In this document: piece after piece, positions 34,245 through 41,745 of the stretch
Layout: each line of letters starts with the position of its first letter
Numbering within the stretch: position 1 is the stretch's first letter
DNA from: Streptomyces dengpaensis
Lineage (GTDB): Bacteria > Actinomycetota > Actinomycetes > Streptomycetales > Streptomycetaceae
Assembly (NCBI RefSeq): GCF_002946835.1
Contig: NZ_CP026652.1
Coordinates: 6,324,001-6,388,000, forward strand
Length of the DNA stretch: 64,000 bases
Direction of reading: 5' to 3'
Translations under genes and position numbers: made by a program
Notes under the pieces: model-generated
What the model saw: the letters and a program-made list of their open reading frames with translations, nothing else
Told to the model about the DNA's origin: nothing
Databases searched by the model: none

Positions 34245-34299
34245 TTCCCTGACCTTCACCTGAGCCCGAGGCCAGGTGACCGCCGTGCCGGACAGGGAA
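34245..34299 (-). terminator. stem-loop downstream of cobS
   Basis: TTCCCTG pairs with CAGGGAA and encloses CACCTG/CAGGTG, giving a two-level hairpin beginning 57 bases past the cobS stop. Otherwise 33870-34355 shows no gene. Confidence 0.5.
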
Positions 34300-34355
34300 C
34301 GGCGGCTGCGGGAGAGCACGTTTGTTCTGCGGCGATCGTTTCGGCGACGAGCGCT

Positions 34356-35138
34356 TCAGCCCAGGGAGAGGACCACGAGCGCCGTCGTCGCCGCCGTCTC
34401 CGCGAGGCCGCCGAACACGTCGCCCGTGACCCCGCCGAAGCGGCGCGTGCAGTGGCGCAGCAGCAGTTCGGCGACGGCGCAGGCGGCGACGACGGCCACC
34501 GCGCCGCGCACCATGTCGTACGTCCCGACGAGCGCGCCCCCGCCCGCCGCCGCGCCGACGACGGCCGCCGCCACCAGCAGCGCGCCGCGCACCGGCACCG
34601 TCCCCGCGACCGCCGCGCCCAGACCTTCGGGGCGGGCCGGCGGCACCCCGGCGCGGGCGGCCAGGGTGAGGGCGAGGCGGGCGGCGGTCGCCGAGACGAG
34701 GGCCGCGAACGCACCCCGGGCCCACGAGGTGTCGTACGCCTGGAAGAGCGCGGCCACCTGGGCGAGCAGGACGAACAGCAGGGTGATCACACCGAACGGG
34801 CCGATGTCCGACTGCTTCATGATCCGCAGCGCGTCCTCGGCGGGCTTGCCGCTGCCGAGGCCGTCCGCGGTGTCGGCGAGGCCGTCGAGGTGCAGGCCCC
34901 GGGTGAGCGCGGCCGGTACGGCGGCGGTGGCCACGGCCGCGAGCAGCGGGCCCGCGCCCATCGCGAGCAGCGCCACGCCCACGAGGGCCGCGCCCGCCCC
35001 GACCACGAGCCCGGCCACGGGCGCGCACAGCATCCCGCCGCGCGCGGCTGCGCGGTCCCAGCGGGTCACCTTCACGGGGAGCACGGTGAGGGTGCCGAAG
35101 GCGAAGCGGAGGCCGTCGGGGAGGGGGGTCTTGGACAC
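34356..35138 (-). CDS. cobS: adenosylcobinamide-GDP ribazoletransferase
   Basis: CobS joins adenosylcobinamide-GDP and alpha-ribazole (or its phosphate) in the membrane, the last step of the cobalamin nucleotide loop. The 260-residue protein has about six helices and the family motif RGLHLDGLADTADGLGSG with EDALRIMKQSDIGPFGV (about 80-117). GTG 35138 is preceded by TAACCT at 6 bases, suggesting a leaderless message. The partner genes cobT and cobU lie within 5 kb but in separate units. No cobalamin riboswitch could be recognised. Confidence 0.95.
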   Translation of the reverse strand: MSKTPLPDGLRFAFGTLTVLPVKVTRWDRAAARGGMLCAPVAGLVVGAGAALVGVALLAMGAGPLLAAVATAAVPAALTRGLHLDGLADTADGLGSGKPAEDALRIMKQSDIGPFGVITLLFVLLAQVAALFQAYDTSWARGAFAALVSATAARLALTLAARAGVPPARPEGLGAAVAGTVPVRGALLVAAAVVGAAAGGGALVGTYDMVRGAVAVVAACAVAELLLRHCTRRFGGVTGDVFGGLAETAATTALVVLSLG

Positions 35139-35144
35139 CGGCGC

Positions 35145-35150
35145 AGGTTA
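35145..35150 (-). promoter_or_regulatory. -10 hexamer TAACCT, leaderless start of cobS
   Basis: The hexamer is 6 bases from GTG 35138. Between this and the divergent -10 at 35217 lies a direct repeat of GCGGACGGCGGCCATGGACAA-like sequence (about 30-base period). Confidence 0.5.
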
Positions 35151-35216
35151 TCCGTCCGTAGGACGAGTGCGGACGGCGGCCATGGACAAAGGGCGAGCGT
35201 GGACGGCGGCCGCGGA

Positions 35217-35222
35217 TAAAGT
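35217..35222 (+). promoter_or_regulatory. -10 hexamer TAAAGT, leaderless start at 35229
   Basis: The hexamer is 6 bases from ATG with no Shine-Dalgarno sequence. Confidence 0.55.
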
Positions 35223-35228
35223 TCGCAT

Positions 35229-35996
35229 ATGGGGCAATGGTTGTACCGGAACATCGTCGAGCCGGGAAAGCTGCCGCTGCTGCTGGCTCTCGCGTCCTTC
35301 GTGCTGACCTTCGTGATCACACGCGTCGTCGTCCGGCTCATCCGCGCGGGCAAGGGCCCTTTCGGCAACGTGAAGGCCGGCGGCCTGCACATCCACCACG
35401 TCGTCCCCGGGGTCGTCCTGACCGTGATCGGCGGCTTCGGGGCGGTGGGCAGCGGCCGGTACGGGTTCGGAGCGGCGCTCAGCGCCGTGCTGTTCGGGAT
35501 CGGCGTCGGTCTGGTGCTCGACGAGTTCGCGCTGATCCTGCACCTCGACGATGTCTACTGGACGGAGGCGGGCCGCCGGAGCGTCGAGGTCGTGGTGGTC
35601 ACGGCGGCCCTCGTCGGCCTTGTCCTCGGCGGCTTCTCGCCGTTCGGCGTGAACGACCTCAGCGATCAGGAACTGCAGGATCGCGGCACCGTGATCCTCA
35701 CCGTCGCCGCGAACTTCCTCCTGGCGCTGCTCGCCCTGAGCAAAGGCAAGGCGCTCACGGCGGTCTTCGGGGTGATCGTTCCGTTCCTCGCGCTGATCGG
35801 CGCGATCCGGCTGGCCCGGCCCGGCTCGCCCTGGGCCAAGCGCTTCTACCGCCGGCGCCCGCGCGCCCGGGCCAGGTCGAGCCTGCGCGCCTACCGCCAC
35901 GACCGCCGCTGGGCGGGCCCCAGCCGCAGGTTTCAGGACTGGATCGGCGGCAAACCGGACGACGAGCTCGCCCGGTCCCTGCCCCAGCGGCGGTGA
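35229..35996 (+). CDS. integral membrane protein, unknown function
   Basis: The 255-residue protein has about six predicted helices (for example 16-38, 60-75, 80-100, 120-140, 160-178, 182-195). A short His-rich connection GGLHIHHVVPG and LDEFALILHLDDVYWTEAGRRS follow; the latter holds conserved-looking acidic and aromatic residues. A basic, Arg-rich cytoplasmic tail of about 60 residues ends the protein. The H-H-D-E pattern near the membrane face could bind metal, but this is speculative. It diverges from cobS and is probably leaderless. Confidence 0.8.
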   Translation: MGQWLYRNIVEPGKLPLLLALASFVLTFVITRVVVRLIRAGKGPFGNVKAGGLHIHHVVPGVVLTVIGGFGAVGSGRYGFGAALSAVLFGIGVGLVLDEFALILHLDDVYWTEAGRRSVEVVVVTAALVGLVLGGFSPFGVNDLSDQELQDRGTVILTVAANFLLALLALSKGKALTAVFGVIVPFLALIGAIRLARPGSPWAKRFYRRRPRARARSSLRAYRHDRRWAGPSRRFQDWIGGKPDDELARSLPQRR

Positions 35997-36005
35997 CGTA
36001 CCTCC

Positions 36006-36056
36006 GAGACGCTTTGGCCCGGCCGCCGTTCGAGGGCGAAGCCGTCCAGGCGGATA
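36006..36056 (-). repeat. partial dispersed element between 35996 and cobT
   Basis: Only the GGCCGTTCGAGG / GAAGCCGTCCAGGCGG blocks of the family are left. Confidence 0.35.
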
Positions 36057-36067
36057 TGCCCTCCCGC

Positions 36068-37141
36068 CTACTCCTCCTGGCCGGAGGGCTCGTCGGCCGG
36101 TGCCTCCGGCAGGTCCGCGGCGAGGGCGGCCGCCGCCTGGACCAGGGGGAGGGCCAGCAGAGCCCCCGCACCCTCGCCGACCGTCACCCCGTGGTCGAGG
36201 AGCGGTTCGAGGGCCATCCGGTCCAGCGCCTTCGCCTGAGCCGGTTCCCCGCTGCTCTGCCCGGCCAGCCACCAGTCCGGCGCCCGGAAGGCGACCCGCT
36301 GCCCGACGAGGGCGCACGCGGCCGAGACCACCCCGTCGAGGATGACGGGCGTCTTCCGTACCGCGCACTGCAACAGGAACCCGGTCATCGCCGCGAGATC
36401 GGCCCCGCCGACCGTCGCCAGCAGTTGCAGCTGATCCCCGAGCACGGGCCGGGCCCGCCGCAAGGCGTCCCGTACGGCGGCGCACTTGCGCATCCACGCG
36501 AGGTCGTCGATGGCCCGCCCGCCACGCCCGGTGACGACGGACGCGTCGGTCCCGCACAGCGCGGCGACCAGCACCGCGGCCGCCGTGGTTCCGCCGACGC
36601 TGACATCGCCGAGCACCACCAGATCGGTACCGGAGTCCGCCTCTTCGTCCGCGACCGCGACACCCACGCGGAACGCGGCCTCCGCCTCCTCCAGGGTCAG
36701 CGCGTCCTCGACGTCGATACGTCCCGAACCGCGCCGCACCCGGTGCCGTACGACCTCGTCGGGCAGCTCCTCCGGCGCGCAGTCCAGCGCCATGTCGACG
36801 ACGCGCACCGGCACGCCGAGGCGCCGGGCGAGAATCGCCGCCGGGGAGGCGCCCTCCAGGACGGCCCGCACCAACTGGCCGGCGCTGCCCGCGGGCCGCG
36901 CCGACACGCCGAGTTCGGCGACCCCGTGGTCGCCCGCGAACAGCACCACACGCGGGTGCTCGATCGGCCGCACCGGCACCGCGGACTGCGCCGCCGCCAG
37001 CCACTCGCCGAGGTCGTCGAGGCGGCCCAGTGACCCGGGCGGCACGATCTGGCGCTCCCGGCGCGCCTCGGCGTCCCGGCGCACCCCTCCGTCGGGGCGC
37101 TCGATCAGATCGGTGAAGTCGTCGAGATTAAGCGAGCTCAT
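36068..37141 (-). CDS. cobT: nicotinate-nucleotide:dimethylbenzimidazole phosphoribosyltransferase
   Basis: CobT makes alpha-ribazole phosphate, the lower-ligand nucleotide of cobalamin. The 357-residue protein shows PPGSLGRLDDLGEWLA near the N-terminus, VVLFAGDHGVAELGVSA, LVVLGDVSVGGTTAAAVL, and the C-terminal catalytic glutamate context VGEGAGALLALPLV. ATG 37141 is preceded by TACTGT at 7 bases. The frame continues upstream to 37183 without support. It is separated from cobS by a membrane protein gene on the other strand. Confidence 0.95.
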   Translation of the reverse strand: MSSLNLDDFTDLIERPDGGVRRDAEARRERQIVPPGSLGRLDDLGEWLAAAQSAVPVRPIEHPRVVLFAGDHGVAELGVSARPAGSAGQLVRAVLEGASPAAILARRLGVPVRVVDMALDCAPEELPDEVVRHRVRRGSGRIDVEDALTLEEAEAAFRVGVAVADEEADSGTDLVVLGDVSVGGTTAAAVLVAALCGTDASVVTGRGGRAIDDLAWMRKCAAVRDALRRARPVLGDQLQLLATVGGADLAAMTGFLLQCAVRKTPVILDGVVSAACALVGQRVAFRAPDWWLAGQSSGEPAQAKALDRMALEPLLDHGVTVGEGAGALLALPLVQAAAALAADLPEAPADEPSGQEE

Positions 37142-37148
37142 TCGCCGA

Positions 37149-37154
37149 ACAGTA
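37149..37154 (-). promoter_or_regulatory. -10 hexamer TACTGT, leaderless start of cobT
   Basis: The hexamer is 7 bases from ATG 37141 and no ribosome binding site is present. Confidence 0.55.
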
Positions 37155-37254
37155 CCGGCAGCGATCGAACACGGCCGTGCCACGTCATTGCACCCCGGAT
37201 AGCCCAGAGATACGTACCTTTTGTGTCGGATTGTCGTACGGCTCAGGAGTGCCC

Positions 37255-38316
37255 ATGACCCCCGCCCCGCAGTCGATCGCCGAACGCCGCGCCGCCTACG
37301 CGGCCGAACTCGCCCAGGGCACCGACCGGTTCCACGAACCGCGCCGGGCGGACTGCCCCTGGTGCGGCTCGCTGTGGCTGCGCACCCGGTTGCGTACGCC
37401 GGACCTGGTGCAGGGCAAGCCCGGCACGTTCACCGTCGACGAGTGCGGGGACTGCGCCCACGCCTTCCAGAACCCCCGGCTCACGGCGGAGGGCCTGGCC
37501 TTCTACCAGCGGGACCTGCGCGGAGGCGTTCACGAAGGCCTCGTCGAGCGGCTCCTCGGCGTCCGAGGCAGCCGAGGCCGCCACCGGGTCGCCGCCCGCG
37601 CGATGCTGCCGTACGGGGAGCCGGAGAGCTGGCTCGACGTCGGCACCGGGCACGGGCACTTCCCGGCCGCCGCCAGGGACGTCCACCCGTACACGGCCTT
37701 CGACGGGCTCGACCCCACCCGGCGCGTCGAGGAGGCGCGGGCGGCCGGGCGGGTCGAGGAGGCACACCGCGGCCGGCTCACCGACCCGCGGATCACCGCG
37801 CGGCTGCGCGCCCGCTACGACGTCGTCAGCATGTTCCACCATCTGGAGCACAGCCCCGACCCGCGCGATGAGCTGCGCGCCGCCCTGGTGGTCCTACGGC
37901 CCGGCGGGCACCTCCTCGTCGAAGTACCCGACCCCGACTGCGCGTTCGGCGTGCTGTTGGGCAAGTGGTGGGTGTCGTACGGCCAGCCGCGCCACCTCCA
38001 CCTCATGCCGCTGCCCAACCTGCTGGACGAACTGGAGTCGCTCGGCTGCGAGATCGTCGCGACCGACCGCCGCGAACCGCACATCCCGTACGACCTTGTG
38101 GGCGCCCTCGCGCTGGCTATCGGGCGCGTTCTGCCCGACCTCGACGCGCCCTGGTGCGCGGCCCCGGCGACTGCCCGCCGGCGCACGCTGCACACCGCCC
38201 TGAGCCGGGCGTCCGTGCCGCTCCTCGCCTCGGCCGCGGGCTTGGACCATGCCCTCGCCCCGCTCCTCCGCCGTACGCGCTTTTCGAACGCGTACCGGAT
38301 CGTCGCGCGGCGGTGA
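37255..38316 (+). CDS. zinc-ribbon class I SAM-dependent methyltransferase
   Basis: The 353-residue protein has an N-terminal four-cysteine ribbon (CPWCG and CGDC, about 34-65) followed by FQNPRLTAEGLAFYQ. The Rossmann methyltransferase core contains LDVGTGHGHFPAAA (SAM motif I, about 129), VVSMFHHLEHSPDP and LRPGGHLLVEVPDPD. This layout is typical of enzymes that methylate sugars or small metabolites bound in glycosylation or secondary pathways; the substrate is unknown. AGGAG lies 5 bases before ATG 37255. It converges on the cobU fusion gene across a mini-palindrome array. Confidence 0.9.
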   Translation: MTPAPQSIAERRAAYAAELAQGTDRFHEPRRADCPWCGSLWLRTRLRTPDLVQGKPGTFTVDECGDCAHAFQNPRLTAEGLAFYQRDLRGGVHEGLVERLLGVRGSRGRHRVAARAMLPYGEPESWLDVGTGHGHFPAAARDVHPYTAFDGLDPTRRVEEARAAGRVEEAHRGRLTDPRITARLRARYDVVSMFHHLEHSPDPRDELRAALVVLRPGGHLLVEVPDPDCAFGVLLGKWWVSYGQPRHLHLMPLPNLLDELESLGCEIVATDRREPHIPYDLVGALALAIGRVLPDLDAPWCAAPATARRRTLHTALSRASVPLLASAAGLDHALAPLLRRTRFSNAYRIVARR

Positions 38317-38324
38317 GCCTTACG

Positions 38325-38540
38325 CCGCTCCGCGGCCCGGTTCCCGCCCGCTCCGCGGGCCTTCCTCCCCGCCCTTGCCCGCTCCGCGGCCCCGCCCTTG
38401 CCCGCTCCGCGGGCCTTCCCCCGCCGCTCCGCGGGCCTTCCCCCGCCGCTCCGCGGGCCTTCCCCCGCCGCTCCGCGGCGTTTTCCCACCCGCCCGGCCT
38501 TTTTGGCCGCTCCGCGGCCCCCGGCCCCGCCGCTCCGCGG
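38325..38540. repeat. array of nine CCGCTCCGCGG mini-palindromes
   Basis: The 11-base hairpin CCGCTCCGCGG (stem 4, loop 3) occurs nine times in 216 bases. Three copies lie in perfect 22-base tandem with a GCCTTCCCCCG spacer. It fills the convergent gap between the methyltransferase and cobU genes. Confidence 0.9.
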
Positions 38541-38548
38541 CGCCCCCC

Positions 38549-39751
38549 TCACCCCCGCAACACCAGCGCCTGCCCGCCCACCACCAGCAGCACGTGCTCG
38601 CACTCGTCCGCGAACGCCGCGTTCAGGCGGCCGAGTTCGTCGCGGTAGCGGCGACCGGACGCGGTGGCGGGGACGATGCCGGAGCCGACCTCGTTGGAGA
38701 CGGCGACGAGGGTGCGACGAGTGTTGCGGACGGCGGAGGTCAGTTCCTCGACGCGGGCGCGCAGCGCGCGTTCGCCGCCGGCGGCCCACTCCGTGTCGTC
38801 CCAGGCGTTCACGGAGTCCATCGCGTCCGTCAGCCACAGCGACAGGCAGTCGATCAGCAGCGGCGGGCCGTCCTCCTCCAGGAGGGGCACGAGGTCGCAG
38901 GTCTCGGTGGTGCGCCAGGAACCGGGGCGCCGCTCACGGTGCAGACGGACCCGCGACGCCCACTCGGCGTCCCCGTTCCGGGTGCCGCCCGTCGCGACGT
39001 ACAGGACGTCGGGGAACGCCTCGAGCCGCCGCTCCGCCTCCACCGACTTGCCCGAACGCGCGCCGCCGAGCACGAGCGTGCGGCGCGGCACATCCGGTAC
39101 GTCCTCGTAGACGCCCACGTCCAGCGTCGTCCCGTCCGGTACCACCCGCGCGCCCGCCGCCGCGAGCCGCCGCCGCAGTTCGGGCCCCGGCGGCACCTCG
39201 TGGTCGAGGTGCACGGCGATCACGTCCGTCGTCGGGCCGACGGCCCCGGCCGCGCGCAGCTTCGCCAGGCCGTCCGGCCGTCCGACGACGTCGACGAGGA
39301 CCATGGCGTACGGGTGGTCACCGTTCACGTCGAGTCCGGCGGGCGCCGTGCCCGGCGGCAGATAGAGCAGCCGCTGCCCGCCGGGCCCGGTCACCGCGTA
39401 CCCCGTGCCGGGCGCGTCCAGCGGCACCGCCCGCACCCGGTGCCCGGTCAGCAGCGCCAACTCCCGCCCGTCGGGCACCCGCCCGGGCTGCGGCAGCCCG
39501 GCCGGCACCTCGACCGCGGGCCCGTCGTGCGGATGCGAGAGCAGCACCTGCCGTACGCCGCCCAGCGAGCGCCCGGCGCGGGCGGCCGCGAACGCCGCGC
39601 CGGGCGTGAGGTCGAGCAGCAGCGTGCCGTCCACGAGCAGCGAGGTGGCCGCCCGCGCGTTCTCGCCGAGCGCGGTCGCGCAGGCCGCGCAGGGACAGCC
39701 GGGGCGGGGCAGGCCCTCGGGGGCACCGGTGCCGAGCAGAGTAAGTTCCAC
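38549..39751 (-). CDS. cobU: CobU-type cobinamide kinase/guanylyltransferase fused to an MBL-like domain
   Basis: The C-terminal half (about 222-400) is CobU: P-loop VLGGARSGKSVEAERR, VATGGTRNGDAEW, HRERRPGSWRTTE with the guanylylated histidine, LLIDCLSLWLTDAM and VSNEVGSGIVP. It phosphorylates adenosylcobinamide and adds GMP. The N-terminal 220 residues resemble a metallo-beta-lactamase fold protein of PhnP type (MELTLLGTGAPEGLPRPGCPCAAC, VLLSHPHDGP, DVIAVHLDHE). The metal motif is altered (HPHDGP instead of HxHxDH). The two-domain form is about twice the length of a normal CobU and seems standard in streptomycetes. The role of the first domain is unknown. Confidence 0.92.
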   Translation of the reverse strand: MELTLLGTGAPEGLPRPGCPCAACATALGENARAATSLLVDGTLLLDLTPGAAFAAARAGRSLGGVRQVLLSHPHDGPAVEVPAGLPQPGRVPDGRELALLTGHRVRAVPLDAPGTGYAVTGPGGQRLLYLPPGTAPAGLDVNGDHPYAMVLVDVVGRPDGLAKLRAAGAVGPTTDVIAVHLDHEVPPGPELRRRLAAAGARVVPDGTTLDVGVYEDVPDVPRRTLVLGGARSGKSVEAERRLEAFPDVLYVATGGTRNGDAEWASRVRLHRERRPGSWRTTETCDLVPLLEEDGPPLLIDCLSLWLTDAMDSVNAWDDTEWAAGGERALRARVEELTSAVRNTRRTLVAVSNEVGSGIVPATASGRRYRDELGRLNAAFADECEHVLLVVGGQALVLRG

Positions 39752-40097
39752 GACGTTGATTTTTCCGCGTCGGCCGAGGTCTTGCGCGTCCGGCCAGGCT
39801 CAACAGTCGGATTAGCGAAACGTAGCGATCCTGTGGCAGGGTGCTACGCGCACGCCCGGCGCCCAGGCGACGTCGGGCACCCACCTCGGTGAGGTCGTGA
39901 GACTTGATCGACCAGCGTCCGGAGGGACGTGCCACGCGGGCTGACGGCATCGGCCGTTCAGCACCAGGGTACGAAGGCGATTGGCTCGCATTCCTGTGCA
40001 ACGCTCAGGATCACTAAGTCAATCAGAGACGCTTCGGGCTGGAGCCGGACCTTGTCCGGCTTCCGCTGCGAAGTGTGCTCATACCTTGGAGGCGTAC
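39752..40097. other. divergent upstream region of cobU and 40098 gene
   Basis: No gene and no recognisable cobalamin riboswitch. A short hairpin (AGCCGGAC / GTCCGGCT, about 40043-40061) lies before the ribosome binding site of the small gene. Confidence 0.4.
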
Positions 40098-40310
40098 ATG
40101 GCGGCATGGACGTGGCGGTTCGAGAAGTCCGACGGGACAGAGGTCCAACCCGCGGTGCAGCCCGAGGAGTTCACCACGCAGGGGGACGCCGAGTCCTGGA
40201 TCGGCGAGGTGTGGAAGGACCTGCTGGAGGGCGGCGCCGACCAGGTGTTCCTCTTCGAGGACAGCACGCAGATCTACGGGCCGATGAGCCTGCACGCCGA
40301 ACCGGAGTAG
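40098..40310 (+). CDS. small acidic conserved protein
   Basis: The 70-residue protein (MAAWTWRFEKSDGTEVQPAV ... QIYGPMSLHAEPE) is soluble and acidic. Strand-helix-strand character is visible in WIGEVWKDLLEGGADQVFLFED. GGAGG lies 5 bases before ATG 40098. I recognise it as a common actinomycete small protein without known function. It converges on the HtrA-like protease gene across a repeat tract. Confidence 0.8.
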   Translation: MAAWTWRFEKSDGTEVQPAVQPEEFTTQGDAESWIGEVWKDLLEGGADQVFLFEDSTQIYGPMSLHAEPE

Positions 40311-40437
40311 GCCGGTCGGGGTTGCCGGGGCTGCGGCCTGCCGCCGGGAGTTGCCGGTTGCCGGGGCCGACCCCGGCAACCCGTCCGACGCCCGCGGTGA
40401 TCCGGCGGCGTCCCCACGGCCTGTGGACGGCTGCCGC

Positions 40438-40570
40438 CCGGCCCGTCGTCAGGCCCGGCCCGTCGTCAGGCCCGGCCCGTCGTCAGGCCCGGTCCACCGC
40501 CAGGGCCCGGTCCATCGTCGGGCCCGTCCATCGTCAGGCCCGGCCCACCTTCAGGCCCCGTCCCCGTCAG
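40438..40570. repeat. 17-bp tandem repeats in a convergent junction
   Basis: Three perfect copies of CGGCCCGTCGTCAGGCC are followed by about four degenerate copies, ending at the stop codon region of the protease gene. The preceding 40311-40437 is plain GC-rich spacer. Confidence 0.85.
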
Positions 40571-41685
40571 ATCTCACCCAACGTCACCTCAACCGTCTTC
40601 TCGATCCCGCCCCTCACATACGTCACCGACACTTTGTCCCCGGGCTTGTCGGCCGCGAGTGCTTCGGAGAGTGAGGTGAGCGTGGTGATCTCGGTGTCGC
40701 CGATCTCGATGATGACGTCGCCGGGCCCGATCCCCGCCTTGTCGGCCGCGCCGCCGTCCTCCACGTCGACCACGGCGACCCCCGCGGGCTGGTAATGGTC
40801 GTCGACGACCGTGCGGCCCCTGATGCCGAGCGCGGCCCGCCCCGAGTCGGTGACCTTGCCCTCCTTGATGATCTGGTCGGCGATCGTCGTCACCATCGAC
40901 GCGGGGATCGCGAAACCGATGCCGGGCGCCGTGCTGCCGAGGCTGGGGTCGGTGGCGCCGAGCGTGGGGATGCCGATGATCTGACTGTCGAGGTTCACCA
41001 GGGCGCCCCCGCTGTTGCCCGGGTTGATCGCCGCCGACGTCTGCACCATGTTCGCGATGGTGGGGCCCGGACCGCCGCCGTCAGGGGTCTCGCTGACGGT
41101 GCGCCCGGTCGCCGAGACGATGCCCTGGGTCACGCTGGACGACAGCCCGAGCGGCGACCCCATGGCCAGTACGATCTGGCCGACCTCGACCTTCGACGAG
41201 TCCCCGAAGGTCGCCGGCTTCAGCCCCTCGGGCACCTTGTCCAGCTTGATGACGGCGAGATCCTGGTCCGGGTACGTGTAGACGAGCGTCGCCGACTGCT
41301 CTTCCTGGCTGTTGGCGGTCGTGACCTGGAACGTCTTCTCCTCCCCGACCACGTGCGCGTTGGTGACGATGTGTCCCTTGTCGTCGTACACCACCCCGGA
41401 CCCCAGCTCGTGAGCCGCCATGATCTGCACCACCGACGGCAGCACATTCTTGATCACCTTCAGGTAGTCGTCCTGGAGATCATTGGCCACCGCGGGAACC
41501 GCCGCCTGGGTCGTCGTCGAGCCGTCCTTCCTGGACACCGACGAGGAGTCCGAACAGCCGGAGAGCAACACGGCCGTACAGGCGAGAACGGCGACGGGGG
41601 CGACGAGCCGGAGGCTGCTGGTGCGGGCTCGGACGCGGGCACGGACTAGGGCACGGACGCGGGTACAGGCACGGGAAACATCCAT
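40567..41685 (-). CDS. HtrA/DegP-like lipoprotein serine protease with PDZ domain
   Basis: The 372-residue protein has a basic N-terminus, hydrophobic core and lipobox (LLSGC, Cys 44). A trypsin-like domain follows with TNAHVV (His), DLAVIKL (Asp) and NPGNSGGALV (Ser). A C-terminal PDZ domain (about 275-370) contains GVAVVDVEDGGAADKAGIGPGDVIIEI. It should act outside the membrane in protein quality control. ATG 41685 is the start, with AGGGA about 12 bases upstream. It is the second trypsin-fold protease in the window, after the MarP-type one. Confidence 0.93.
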   Translation of the reverse strand: MDVSRACTRVRALVRARVRARTSSLRLVAPVAVLACTAVLLSGCSDSSSVSRKDGSTTTQAAVPAVANDLQDDYLKVIKNVLPSVVQIMAAHELGSGVVYDDKGHIVTNAHVVGEEKTFQVTTANSQEEQSATLVYTYPDQDLAVIKLDKVPEGLKPATFGDSSKVEVGQIVLAMGSPLGLSSSVTQGIVSATGRTVSETPDGGGPGPTIANMVQTSAAINPGNSGGALVNLDSQIIGIPTLGATDPSLGSTAPGIGFAIPASMVTTIADQIIKEGKVTDSGRAALGIRGRTVVDDHYQPAGVAVVDVEDGGAADKAGIGPGDVIIEIGDTEITTLTSLSEALAADKPGDKVSVTYVRGGIEKTVEVTLGEI

Positions 41686-41745
41686 GCCCGAAGTGTCCCT
41701 TTCCGGGTGACGCTCCGACGCCTGATGCTCACCCGAACGGGTAGC

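Noticed and set aside
38325..38540. CRISPR-like or attachment-site array
   Set aside because: Spacers between the 11-base hairpins are short, C-rich and repetitive; no integrase or cas gene is near.
39752..40097. cobalamin riboswitch upstream of cobU
   Set aside because: Searched by eye for the conserved GCCACTG and AGGGAA...GGTG boxes; none fit.
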